Shown here one piece after another: positions 42,062-49,963 of a DNA stretch of 64,000 bases (positions are counted from its first letter, which is position 1; the number at the start of each line of letters is the position of its first letter). Under the pieces are notes generated by a model, which was not told the DNA's origin, did not search any database, and saw only the letters and a list, made by a program, of their open reading frames with translations. Location of the stretch: contig NZ_JBHLJR010000001.1 of assembly GCF_043677095.1 (NCBI RefSeq), forward strand, positions 620,001 to 684,000. The letters are read 5' to 3'. This DNA is from Natronococcus roseus (GTDB taxonomy: Archaea > Halobacteriota > Halobacteria > Halobacteriales > Natrialbaceae). Position numbers and translations under genes: made by a program.

Positions 42062-42946
42062 ATGAACGACGATTCGAACCCCGCCGACGGGACCGGCGCG
42101 AACGGGGGCGCCGTCGACGAGCTGTCGTACTTGCTCGTCCTCTCGCGGCCTCGGTTCTGGCTCTACCTGGCCGGGCCCGTGCTGGTCGGGGTCGCCTACG
42201 GCGCCTCGTCGGTCGGGGAGCTGCTCGAGCCCGCCGCGATCGCCCTCTTCCTGTACTTCCTGGTGCCGGCGAACGTCTTCCTCTACGGCGTCAACGACAT
42301 CTTCGACCGCGAGATCGACGCGGCGAACCCGAAGAAGGAGGACCGCGAGGCGCGCTATCGCGGTCAGCGGACGGTCCCGCCAGCGGTCGCGCTGACGGGC
42401 GGGCTCGGGCTCGCGCTGTTCCCGCTCGTCCCGCGGGCGGCCTGGCCCTGGATCGTGGGCTTTCTGGTCCTCGGCGCGGCCTACAGCGCCCCGCCGCTGC
42501 GGTTCAAGACGACCCCGCTGCTCGATTCGGTCTCGAACGGACTGTACATCATGCCCGGGGCCGCGGCGTACGCCGCCGTCGCGGGCTCGCAGCCGCCGGT
42601 TCTCGCCGTCATCGGCGGCTGGCTGTGGGCGATGGGGATGCACACCTTCTCGGCGATCCCCGACATCGAACCCGATCGGGAGACGGGGATTCGGACGACG
42701 GCAACGGCCCTCGGCAAGACCCGAACCTATGCCTACTGCGGCGCCTGCTGGCTCGCGAGCGCGGTCGCGTTCGCCGCGCTCGATCCCCGCCTCGGCGCGG
42801 CGATGGCCGTCTACCCGCTGCTGGTCGTCGCGATCGCGACCTCGAGCGTGGCCGTCGATCGGGCCTACTGGTGGTTCCCGGCGATCAACACGGTCGTCGG
42901 TGCGGCGCTGACGATGGGCGGACTCTGGGTGATTCTGTATGGATGA
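42062..42946 (+). CDS. lyeJ: Lycopene elongase/1,2-hydratase LyeJ
   Basis: LyeJ adds C5 isoprene units to lycopene and hydrates the 1,2 bond, giving C45/C50 carotenoids. The 294-residue membrane protein is a UbiA-type prenyltransferase with NDIFDREIDAANPKKEDREA near residue 79 (first Asp-rich motif) and IPDIEPDRETGIRT near 200 (second). About eight helices are present. ATG 42062 or the adjacent GTG 42059 may start it; 35 bases follow the crtD stop. Its end overlaps cruF. Confidence 0.9.
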   Translation: MNDDSNPADGTGANGGAVDELSYLLVLSRPRFWLYLAGPVLVGVAYGASSVGELLEPAAIALFLYFLVPANVFLYGVNDIFDREIDAANPKKEDREARYRGQRTVPPAVALTGGLGLALFPLVPRAAWPWIVGFLVLGAAYSAPPLRFKTTPLLDSVSNGLYIMPGAAAYAAVAGSQPPVLAVIGGWLWAMGMHTFSAIPDIEPDRETGIRTTATALGKTRTYAYCGACWLASAVAFAALDPRLGAAMAVYPLLVVAIATSSVAVDRAYWWFPAINTVVGAALTMGGLWVILYG

Positions 42947-43802
42947 GCTGACGACGGGACGACCGACCGAGTGGAACCGAGCCGACCTTCAGCGGCGACT
43001 CGAGGACGTCATCCGCGAGAACCGGTTTACCATCGCGGTGGTGTTTCCGGCGATCGGCGCGCTCACGCTGGTCGCCAGCGCCGAGGGACTACTGCCGGAG
43101 CCGCTGGCGTACAACCCGCTGTTGATCCTCTTCGGAACGGCCGTGATGCGCTCGCCGCTGGTCGTCGGCCTCCTTCCCCGGATCGGCTGGTGGGCCGCAG
43201 GCTGTCTCGGCGTTCTGACAATCTACACCTACGCGATCGAGATCGTCGGCGTGCGGACCGACTGGCCCTACGGCGCCTTCGAGTACACGATCCAGCTCGG
43301 GCCGATGTTACTCGGCGAGGTGCCCCTAGCGCTGCCGCTGTTTTTCATTCCGCTGGTGCTCAACGCCTACCTGCTGACGCTGCTGGTACTCGGCGGACGG
43401 GCCGACAGCGCCCTCGTCCGGATCCCCGCGGCGATCGCCGCCGTCGTCGCGATCGACCTCGTGCTCGACCCCGCGGCCGTCGCGATCGGCTTCTGGGCGT
43501 TCGAGTCGGGCGGCTACTACGGCGTCCCCGTCTCGAACTACGTCGGCTGGGTGATCTCGGGCACCGTCGCCGTCGTCCTCGTCGACCTCGCCTTCGACCG
43601 GGCGGCGCTGCTCGAGCGCGTTCGCTCCTGCGTGTTCATCCTCGACGACCTGGTCAGCTTCGTCCTGCTGTGGGGCTCGATCAACCTGCTCTACGGCAAC
43701 TGGATCGCCGCCGGGGTCGCCGGACTGTTCTGTCTGGGGCTGTTCCGGACCGACCGGTACGACCTCGAGATGGTGAAAACGGCGCTCCCGGGCGGGAGCT
43801 GA
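42939..43802 (+). CDS. cruF: Bisanhydrobacterioruberin hydratase CruF
   Basis: CruF hydrates the C2'' ends of bisanhydrobacterioruberin to form bacterioruberin. The 287-residue protein has about seven hydrophobic segments. Family motifs are IEIVGVRTDWPYGAFEYT near residue 100, PLFFIPLVLNAYL near 130 and GFWAFESGGYYGVPVSNYVGW near 184. ATG 42939 lies inside the lyeJ end (8-base overlap), so the three genes are one operon. Confidence 0.9.
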   Translation: MDELTTGRPTEWNRADLQRRLEDVIRENRFTIAVVFPAIGALTLVASAEGLLPEPLAYNPLLILFGTAVMRSPLVVGLLPRIGWWAAGCLGVLTIYTYAIEIVGVRTDWPYGAFEYTIQLGPMLLGEVPLALPLFFIPLVLNAYLLTLLVLGGRADSALVRIPAAIAAVVAIDLVLDPAAVAIGFWAFESGGYYGVPVSNYVGWVISGTVAVVLVDLAFDRAALLERVRSCVFILDDLVSFVLLWGSINLLYGNWIAAGVAGLFCLGLFRTDRYDLEMVKTALPGGS

Positions 43803-43841
43803 TCGGATCGACGCGAGAACGGCGTTCGGTTTCGGACCGGT

Positions 43842-43988
43842 TCAGACGAAGATGGCGCTGATCGCCGGTCCGAACAGGAGCAGTACGATGATCGCGAGGA
43901 TCGTCAGGGCGAGCCAGACGGCAAGTCCGGTCGCGGCGAAGCGGGCGTTCTCCTGGTCGAACTCGAGGGGATCGTGTTGCGTGCTCAT
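43842..43988 (-). CDS. 48-residue single-span membrane peptide
   Basis: On the minus strand, convergent with cruF, a frame of 48 residues reads MSTQHDPLEFDQENARFAAT followed by one hydrophobic helix (GLAVWLALTILAIIVLLLFG) and a short end. The strong GC3 bias and typical membrane segment indicate a real small gene rather than noise. It is adjacent to the carotenoid operon, 40 bases from the cruF stop. Function unknown; it might affect a membrane complex. Confidence 0.6.
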   Translation of the reverse strand: MSTQHDPLEFDQENARFAATGLAVWLALTILAIIVLLLFGPAISAIFV

Positions 43989-44544
43989 GACTCATCGTTC
44001 GAACCGATAGACAACGAAAACACAGCCCCGATATCGGGGGCGTTTAAGATATCGACAGCTAGTGAGACGGACTCAGTCTTCAGAGGAGGGCATAAACTCG
44101 CGCTACGTACAGCAACCTCTTTTACCGGGGGCATCGGCTGGCGTCTGCGACGCCAGCCTCAACCCCCTCTGCTCACGGGCGCGAAGCTCCCGTTCGCACG
44201 GCTCGCGGGACCAACGGTCCCGCGCTGGGCAAAACCCGTTGATGTCGTCAGAACACGTTGCGTTCTGACTGCTAATCAGAACCGCAAAGCGGTTCTGATG
44301 ATGCCAAAAGGCCGCCGTCGCGGGGTTTCACCCCGCTCCGGCGGTGAACCGCTCGCTTCGTCTTCGCGCGGCTGCGCCGCGCGAACGGTCCGCGGAACGT
44401 TCCGTTCCGCGCTACTCGCGGATGCTCGGCACTTTCCGCAGTGTTCCATTCGCACTGCAGACGTCTCGCCGGCTGTTCCATTCACAGATGAAGTTATCAC
44501 CCCGCTGAGTTTCGGGAGTGGCTCAGAACACTGGAACCGGACTG
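43989..44544. repeat. Stem-loop array between the membrane peptide and crtB
   Basis: This gene-free stretch contains at least six strong perfect stems in about 275 bases: 44136-44158 (10 bp, loop tgc), 44205-44223 (8 bp), 44247-44269 (8 bp), 44275-44299 (11 bp, loop aaa), 44320-44336 (7 bp, loop ttc), 44363-44385 (10 bp, loop tgc) and 44391-44411 (8 bp). The block around 44358-44393 is shared with 30191-30226. No open frame has coding character. It may be a nested mobile palindromic element or a structured RNA. Confidence 0.7.
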
Positions 44545-45495
44545 CTATCGCGTCGGGACGCGGTCGCCGTGCTCCGGGCCGCGTCGATCCGGCTCGAGGG
44601 CCGGAATCGCGGAAACGCGGGCGAACACCGCCTCCGGATCGCGGTTCCAGTGCCAGTGCCAGCGGGTCTTTGCGAGGCACTTGAGCTTGCGTACCGTCGA
44701 CAGCGACGGGTCCGCCGAGAGTACGTCGTACTCCCGATCGCGGATCACCGCGTGGTGTTCGGCGTACAGCACCGCCGCGAGCAACACCGGCAGCTGACAG
44801 TCCTCGGGCAGGTAGCGAATGCCGGCGACCCCCTCCCGGTAGAGATCCTCGGTTCGGCGCAGCTCCTCGGCCATCGCGTCCCGAAACGACTCGGAGTACT
44901 CGAGGGTCTCGACCTGACGCTCCGGGACGTCGTGGGCCCGCAGCGTCTCCCGGGGGAGATAGATCCGATCGCGCTCGAGGACGTCCTCGCGAACGTCCCG
45001 CAGGAAGTTCGTCATCTGGAACGCCTCCCCGAGTTTGACCGCGTGGGGCAGGGCGGTCTCGGGCTCGTCGGGCTCCATGATCGCGGTCATCATCACGCCG
45101 ACGGAGGCCGCCGAGCCCCGCATGTACGTCTCGAGGTCGGCGTAGGTCTCGTACCGGTCGGTCTCGATGTCCGACTCCATCGCGTCGAGGAAGGTTTCGA
45201 TCTCCTCATCCTCGATCCCGTACCGGTCACAGAGTTCGCGAAACGCCTCGAGGACCGGGTCGTCCGGCTCGGCGCGGCCGAGGGCCTGTGCGCGAAGCGA
45301 CTCGAGTTCGGCGCGCTGTTCGGCCGCCGGGACATCTGCGGCGTCGTCGACGATCTCGTCGGCGATGCGAAAGAACGCGTACAGGACGTGGGTGGCGTTG
45401 CGAACCCGTTCGGGGAGGAACCGCGTCGCGAGATAAAAGGTCTTCCCGGTTCGCTTCTGAATCGCCTTGCCCGCGTCGATGTGTTCCTGTTGCAT
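44545..45495 (-). CDS. crtB: Phytoene/squalene synthase family protein, CrtB
   Basis: The 316-residue enzyme condenses two geranylgeranyl-PP to phytoene, the entry of carotenoid synthesis. Both Asp-rich motifs are visible: FRIADEIVDDAAD near residue 42 and LRDVREDVLERDRIYLP near 166. Other landmarks are FYLATRFLP near 20 and KLGEAFQMTNFLRD near 154. Phytoene synthase is preferred over squalene synthase because of the nearby crtD-lyeJ-cruF operon and Bat-like gene. It lies about 740 bases from cruF and is transcribed toward it. Confidence 0.85.
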   Translation of the reverse strand: MQQEHIDAGKAIQKRTGKTFYLATRFLPERVRNATHVLYAFFRIADEIVDDAADVPAAEQRAELESLRAQALGRAEPDDPVLEAFRELCDRYGIEDEEIETFLDAMESDIETDRYETYADLETYMRGSAASVGVMMTAIMEPDEPETALPHAVKLGEAFQMTNFLRDVREDVLERDRIYLPRETLRAHDVPERQVETLEYSESFRDAMAEELRRTEDLYREGVAGIRYLPEDCQLPVLLAAVLYAEHHAVIRDREYDVLSADPSLSTVRKLKCLAKTRWHWHWNRDPEAVFARVSAIPALEPDRRGPEHGDRVPTR

Positions 45496-45670
45496 TTGCG
45501 ACTCCAGCCGTCCGACGGTCGCCCGTCCGGAGGCGCCGTCGGACGGCGATCAGGAATAACATATACGACAGATCCGTATAAAACTACTACCCCTCACTGA
45601 GATGGCTTCTCCGCCGAATCCCGACGAGACGGGGGCCGAAAGCGGACAATGCTGCCGTCTCGAGCGGGGA

Positions 45671-46912
45671 CTACTGCTCGTAGTTCGCCTCGAGGACCTC
45701 GTCCGCGAGCATCGGGATGAACGCCCCGATGTCGGTGACCATGCCGATCGCCTGGGCGCTGCCCCGGTCCAGTAGCTGGGTAACGGTTGCGGGGTTGATG
45801 TCGACGCAGACGGTCTTCGTGGTCGATGGGAGACAGTTGCCGACGGCCACGGAGTGCAACAGCGTCGAGAGCATGAGCACGAGATCGGCCTCCTGGGCCT
45901 GTTCGCGGATCGCGTCCTGGGCCTCGATCGAGTCGGTGATCGTGTCGGGCAGCGGGCCGTCGTCGCGGATCGAGCCCGCGAGCACGTAGGGGACGTCGTT
46001 TTCGACGCACTCGTACATCACGCCTTCGTCGATGACCCCTTCCGCGACGGCCTCCTCGATCCCGCCGAGGCGGGCGATCTCGCTGATCGTGTAGATGTGG
46101 TGTTTGTGTCCCTTTCGGGGGTGTTCTAAGCTCTCCGTATCGACGCCCAGCGAGGTGCCGTACAGATCCCGCTCGAGGTCGTGGACGGCGAACCCGTTGC
46201 CCGCGCTGATCGCGTCGACGTAGCCCGCCCGGACGAGGGCGGCCAGCGCGTTCCGCCCGCCCGAGTGGACGATCGCCGGGCCACAGACCGCGAGGACGGT
46301 GCCGCCGGTCTCGTTAACCTCCCGCATCTCGTCGGCGATTTCCTCGATGAGCGAGGCCGAGGGGCGCTCGCTCGAGACCCCGCCCTGCATGAATCCGAAC
46401 GAGCCGCCACCGCCGTTGCGGGGCCGTTCGGGCGGGTCGACCCGGATTCCGGTTTCGCCGGTGACGACGAGGTCGCCCGCCTCGATCGCGTTCAGCACCT
46501 TCGTCCGGACCCGGACGCCGTCCTCGCGGTCGACGACAAGCGCACAGTCCATCTCGACGCCCTCGACGTCGTGCCACTCGCCGTCGATGCGGACGGCCGT
46601 CGGGTGGTTGGTCGTCGAGTAGAAGTCGACCGGAACGATCCCGTCTCCCGGCGCGGCCTCGAGGGTCGCGTCCCGCGGATCGGCTACCGTCGCCCCCTGC
46701 TGGTTGAGTTCGTGGAGGATCGCCCGCAGCTCCTCCTCAGTGTCGGCCATCACCCGCATCCGGCAGTAGGTTTCGGCGTGTTTGTGCCGGCCGACCTCGA
46801 ACTCCTCGACCTCGAACTCCCCGCCCATACCCATCACGGCTCCGAAACAGGCCCCCATCGTCCCCGAGTCGATGATGTGTCCCTCGAGCTCTACGGTTCG
46901 CGCCACAGTCAT
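45671..46912 (-). CDS. Archaeal ornithine cyclodeaminase-type (LOR/SDH, TIGR00300) protein
   Basis: The 413-residue protein matches the LOR/SDH C-terminal family, known as an archaeal ornithine cyclodeaminase and related ArgZ-type enzymes. It has the beta-rich N-terminus VELEGHIIDSGTMGACF, FYSTTNHPTAVR near 100, a linker with Gly (NGGGGSFGF near 167), and a Rossmann-like C-terminal part (GTVLAVCGPAIVHSGGRNAL near 204, ISAGNGFAVHDLE near 235, DINPATVTQLLDRG near 376). A GTG-ATG pair occurs at the start; ATG 46912 is used. It would convert ornithine to proline. Confidence 0.8.
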   Translation of the reverse strand: MTVARTVELEGHIIDSGTMGACFGAVMGMGGEFEVEEFEVGRHKHAETYCRMRVMADTEEELRAILHELNQQGATVADPRDATLEAAPGDGIVPVDFYSTTNHPTAVRIDGEWHDVEGVEMDCALVVDREDGVRVRTKVLNAIEAGDLVVTGETGIRVDPPERPRNGGGGSFGFMQGGVSSERPSASLIEEIADEMREVNETGGTVLAVCGPAIVHSGGRNALAALVRAGYVDAISAGNGFAVHDLERDLYGTSLGVDTESLEHPRKGHKHHIYTISEIARLGGIEEAVAEGVIDEGVMYECVENDVPYVLAGSIRDDGPLPDTITDSIEAQDAIREQAQEADLVLMLSTLLHSVAVGNCLPSTTKTVCVDINPATVTQLLDRGSAQAIGMVTDIGAFIPMLADEVLEANYEQ

Positions 46913-47012
46913 CACCGTTCCGTTGGCGACGGGGCACCGTCAATCTGTGCGTCTCGGCTCGCAAACCGGATCGGGATCAAGCTATATGGGTCTCCTGGAC
47001 GTACGGTACCGT

Positions 47013-47165
47013 ATGGCATCCACACTCGGCAAGTCGCGGTGTCGAAGCTGCGGGTTCGAGGCGCCGGGCGGCGACGACGCCTGGGTCCGACTCGAGGTCC
47101 CGAAGCTCGGACGAATGACCCAGTGTCCGACCTGTGGCAGCACCGACGTCATGACCCATCGATAG
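47013..47165 (+). CDS. 50-residue zinc-ribbon microprotein
   Basis: The product MASTLGKSRCRSCGFEAPGG to GRMTQCPTCGSTDVMTHR has two CxxC knuckles (Cys10/13 and Cys37/40), a zinc ribbon. A TATA-like ctatatgg lies about 27 bases upstream, giving a leaderless mRNA. Small zinc-finger proteins of this type have been linked to haloarchaeal regulation and adhesion, but this one has no assigned role. msrB follows 40 bases later. Confidence 0.7.
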   Translation: MASTLGKSRCRSCGFEAPGGDDAWVRLEVPKLGRMTQCPTCGSTDVMTHR

Positions 47166-47205
47166 GGGAGACAGACTCTTGGCCCTCACCGTCTTACGGG
47201 GCCAC

Positions 47206-47604
47206 ATGAGCAACGAACCCGACGTGCCGACCGACGACCGCGAGTGGCGCGAGGAACTCACCGACGAGCAGTACCGCATCCTCCGCGAGGCCGGCACCGA
47301 GGCGCCGTTCAGCGGCGAGTACGTCGACCACAAGGGAGACGGGAGCTACGCCTGCGTGGGCTGTGGCGCCACCCTGTTCGATTCGGAGACGAAGTTCGAC
47401 TCCGGCTGCGGGTGGCCCAGCTTCTCGGACGTCGACGACGACCGCGTCGAGACCCGCCCCGACAACAGCCACGGGATGCAGCGAACGGAGGTCCTGTGTG
47501 CGAACTGCGGAGGCCACCTCGGCCACGTCTTCGACGACGGCCCCGAGCCGACGGGCAAGCGCTACTGTATCAACTCGGCGATCCTCGAGTTCGACGGCGA
47601 GTAA
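47206..47604 (+). CDS. msrB: Peptide-methionine (R)-S-oxide reductase MsrB
   Basis: The 132-residue enzyme repairs oxidised methionine. It has the zinc Cys pairs CVGCG near residue 49 and CANCGG near 96, SGCGWPSFSD near 67 and the catalytic Cys in GKRYCINSAIL near 118. The start at ATG 47206 gives normal length. Likely cytoplasmic protection from oxidants. Confidence 0.95.
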   Translation: MSNEPDVPTDDREWREELTDEQYRILREAGTEAPFSGEYVDHKGDGSYACVGCGATLFDSETKFDSGCGWPSFSDVDDDRVETRPDNSHGMQRTEVLCANCGGHLGHVFDDGPEPTGKRYCINSAILEFDGE

Positions 47605-47693
47605 CCCGTCACCACGGCCGCCTCGGTCCCCGACGGGGACCCGAAGCGAATGCAGGCACTACCCTTTTCGAACGCACGCTCCCACCACTATCC

Positions 47694-47900
47694 ATGTCGA
47701 GCGAACGCCCGACCGCCGAGGAGCTGCGACAGGGACTGACCGTCGAGATCGTACAGGAGGATCAGGACGTCCACTCCGAGGACACCGAGCCGCTGATCGG
47801 CGAGGTCGGCACCGTCTACGAGGACACCCCCGACGGGCCCCGCGTCGAGCTAAAAAACGGCGTCGTCGGCCACGTCCAGTCGATCGCCCCCGACGAGTAA
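47694..47900 (+). CDS. DUF2196 (YwbE-like) protein
   Basis: The 68-residue protein has the small beta-barrel pattern of the YwbE family: RPTAEELRQGLTVEIVQ near 5, IGEVGTVYEDTP near 36 and VELKNGVVGHVQSI near 51. It has no known function. It lies between msrB and a membrane-protein gene, in the same direction. Confidence 0.85.
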   Translation: MSSERPTAEELRQGLTVEIVQEDQDVHSEDTEPLIGEVGTVYEDTPDGPRVELKNGVVGHVQSIAPDE

Positions 47901-47950
47901 CTCTCGACGCTATTTTACCCCAGGCCGCTCGAGTTCGGGCCGAGTAGTCG

Positions 47951-48805
47951 ATGAGAGGATCACGCTGGCTCGAGGTGGGCCGTCACGTCGCCGCCGTCGC
48001 CCGGGAACGACAGATCAGCGTCAAGTCGGCCGGACTGGCCTACCACGCGTTCAACACGCTGGTACCGCTGGTTATTCTCGTGCTCGTCGGGGCGGCGCTC
48101 GTCGACGCGCTCGAGCCGATCCTCGAGGGCGTCGCCGAGACGTTCGGGCTCGAGGACGCGCTGGCCGACGCGGATCTCGAGGAAATCGCCGGCGACCGCG
48201 GCGACCGAATCCGCGCGGCGCTGCTCGCCCTCGCGATCCTGCTGTGGAGTGCGGCCCGTTCGTTCCAGGCGATAAACAGCGCGTTTACCGGCATCTACGG
48301 CTCTCGAGAGCACCAGTCGTACGTGGAGAGCGTGACGACCGTCACGCTCGTGACCGCAGTCAACACCCTGCTCGCGACGGTCACGATCGCTCTGGGGGTC
48401 GTGCTCGTCGGCGTCGTCGGGATCAGCCTCCCGATCCAGGCGGGCGGGCTGCTCGCAGCGGTTGCGAGTGCGATCGGGCTCCTCGTCGCCCTTCCGCTCG
48501 TGTTCTTCCCGATGTACTACCTGTTCCCCCAGACCGACGTCTCGGTGCGGGAGGTGTTGCCGGGGACGGCGTTCGCCGCCGTCACCTGGGCGGCGCTGGC
48601 GGTCGGCTTTCGGATCTACATCGCGACCTCCGAGAGCGTCGTGCTGTTCGGGATCGCCGGCGCCGTCCTGCTGATCCTGACGTGGGTCTACCTCGGCGCG
48701 CTCTGTCTGCTGATCGGCGCCGTCGTCAACGCGGTGCTCGCCGGCCGCGTCGAACCCGGCGACGAGTGGCTGCCGCCGGAGGAGCTCGAACTCCCCGATC
48801 GCTGA
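47951..48805 (+). CDS. YihY/BrkB-family membrane protein
   Basis: The 284-residue protein has six transmembrane segments and the YihY-family landmarks VKSAGLAYHAFNTLVPLVIL near residue 24, LWSAARSFQAINSAFTGIYG near 97, YYLFPQTDVSVREVLPGTA near 193 and ILTWVYLGALCLLIGAVVNA near 244. The family, once annotated as ribonuclease BN, is now treated as integral membrane proteins of unknown function. It ends with an acidic tail. Confidence 0.88.
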   Translation: MRGSRWLEVGRHVAAVARERQISVKSAGLAYHAFNTLVPLVILVLVGAALVDALEPILEGVAETFGLEDALADADLEEIAGDRGDRIRAALLALAILLWSAARSFQAINSAFTGIYGSREHQSYVESVTTVTLVTAVNTLLATVTIALGVVLVGVVGISLPIQAGGLLAAVASAIGLLVALPLVFFPMYYLFPQTDVSVREVLPGTAFAAVTWAALAVGFRIYIATSESVVLFGIAGAVLLILTWVYLGALCLLIGAVVNAVLAGRVEPGDEWLPPEELELPDR

Positions 48806-48812
48806 CGTCCCG

Positions 48813-49355
48813 TTAGGTCACCGACAGCGTCCCGCGCTCACATACCGTCCCGACGGCGACCGACCACTCGAGGGCGCCCGAGTCGAGATCGGTGTAGCTC
48901 GCGTACGCGTCGGTATGCTCGCCGGGAGCCAGCGACGGCGTCTCGAGTTCGTCCTCGACGCAGCCGACCTCGAGGGCGATCAGCACCGAGCGCGTCTCCT
49001 CGCCGCAGTTGGCCACCGTAATCAGGAACTCGGCGCGTCCGTCCGAGGCGGCGACCGACTCCGGGGACGAGACGGACAGCTCGAGCGTGGGCGCGGCGGT
49101 ATCGGGGTCGTCGACGGCATCGCGGGCCGACTCCTCGTCGGATCCCTCGAGGTCGGCTTTACCGTCGGCCTCGTTACCGGACTCGTCGGTCCAGTCCTCT
49201 TCGTCCGACCCTTCGGCGTCCGGTTCGCTATCGTTCGGGTTCGCGTCGGCCCCGTCGCCGACGCCCTCGTCACCAGTGCCGACGGCGGTGATCGCGCCGC
49301 CAGCGATCACCGCGAGTCCGCCCACGATCACGCTCCGTCGGCAGGGGTCTGTCAT
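48813..49355 (-). CDS. Predicted exported acidic protein with CARDB-like domain
   Basis: The 180-residue reading begins MTDPCRRSVIVGGLAVIAGG, a twin-arginine-like or hydrophobic signal. A strongly acidic low-complexity region spans residues 28-80 and leads to a beta-sandwich-like domain (LELSVSSPESVAASDGRAEF to the end) with Cys residues, typical of haloarchaeal surface proteins. Function unknown. It converges with the YihY gene. Confidence 0.6.
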   Translation of the reverse strand: MTDPCRRSVIVGGLAVIAGGAITAVGTGDEGVGDGADANPNDSEPDAEGSDEEDWTDESGNEADGKADLEGSDEESARDAVDDPDTAAPTLELSVSSPESVAASDGRAEFLITVANCGEETRSVLIALEVGCVEDELETPSLAPGEHTDAYASYTDLDSGALEWSVAVGTVCERGTLSVT

Positions 49356-49384
49356 ACGAAATACGTCACAGCTACCGTATGTCA

Positions 49385-49834
49385 CTATCTGGTTAATACA
49401 AACGATTGAAAGTGATAGAACAATTTACAGGGATTCGTTACCGTACTGATACTCGGTTCCGCCCCGCCGAACCGGATAAAACGTCGTGAAACGAGCGAAA
49501 CGTCCCGAATCGTCGCCGCGCTATCGGTCGATTCCGCGAACCGAAGCGTGTGTAGTGCTCGCTGCGTCCCGATCGCCTCGAGCGCCTCGAGCAGGTCGGC
49601 CGCCGAGGGGGAGGTGTCGTACAGCGTCCCCGTGAGTTCGGGCCGATCCCGTCGATACAGCCGTACACCCGCCCGGTCGTCGGCTCGCGACGGCTCGGGA
49701 CGGTTCCGACCGGAAACGGGCGGCTCGAGGTTGGTGACGCGCGTTTCCGACCGACCGACGACGAGGTTGCCCGCGCCGAGGCGCTCGACCGCGGTCTCGG
49801 CGACGTCGTCGTGGGCGCGAACGCTCTCGATCAC
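49385..49834 (-). CDS. Hypothetical protein divergent from the Bat-like gene
   Basis: The 149-residue frame (GTG start at 49834) has good haloarchaeal codon bias through most of its length. It contains the block YRRDRPELTGTLYDTSPSA and SAADLLEALEAIGTQRALHT, which looks like a helix-rich regulator fragment. The C-terminus, near position 49440, is AT-rich. I do not recognise the family, and the upstream frame without an ATG makes the start uncertain. It lies about 130 bases from the divergently transcribed Bat-like gene. Confidence 0.5.
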   Translation of the reverse strand: MIESVRAHDDVAETAVERLGAGNLVVGRSETRVTNLEPPVSGRNRPEPSRADDRAGVRLYRRDRPELTGTLYDTSPSAADLLEALEAIGTQRALHTLRFAESTDSAATIRDVSLVSRRFIRFGGAEPSISTVTNPCKLFYHFQSFVLTR

Positions 49835-49963
49835 TTCCGGAGCTTCCGATCGTCGACGGTAACCGCGACGCGCACGCCCGGTCCTACGAGGATCGGACGG
49901 TGAACGGCTGTCGGTTCGTGGGATCGGTACGTTCTCACCGACGGAGGTCGAAGCGACGAACGA

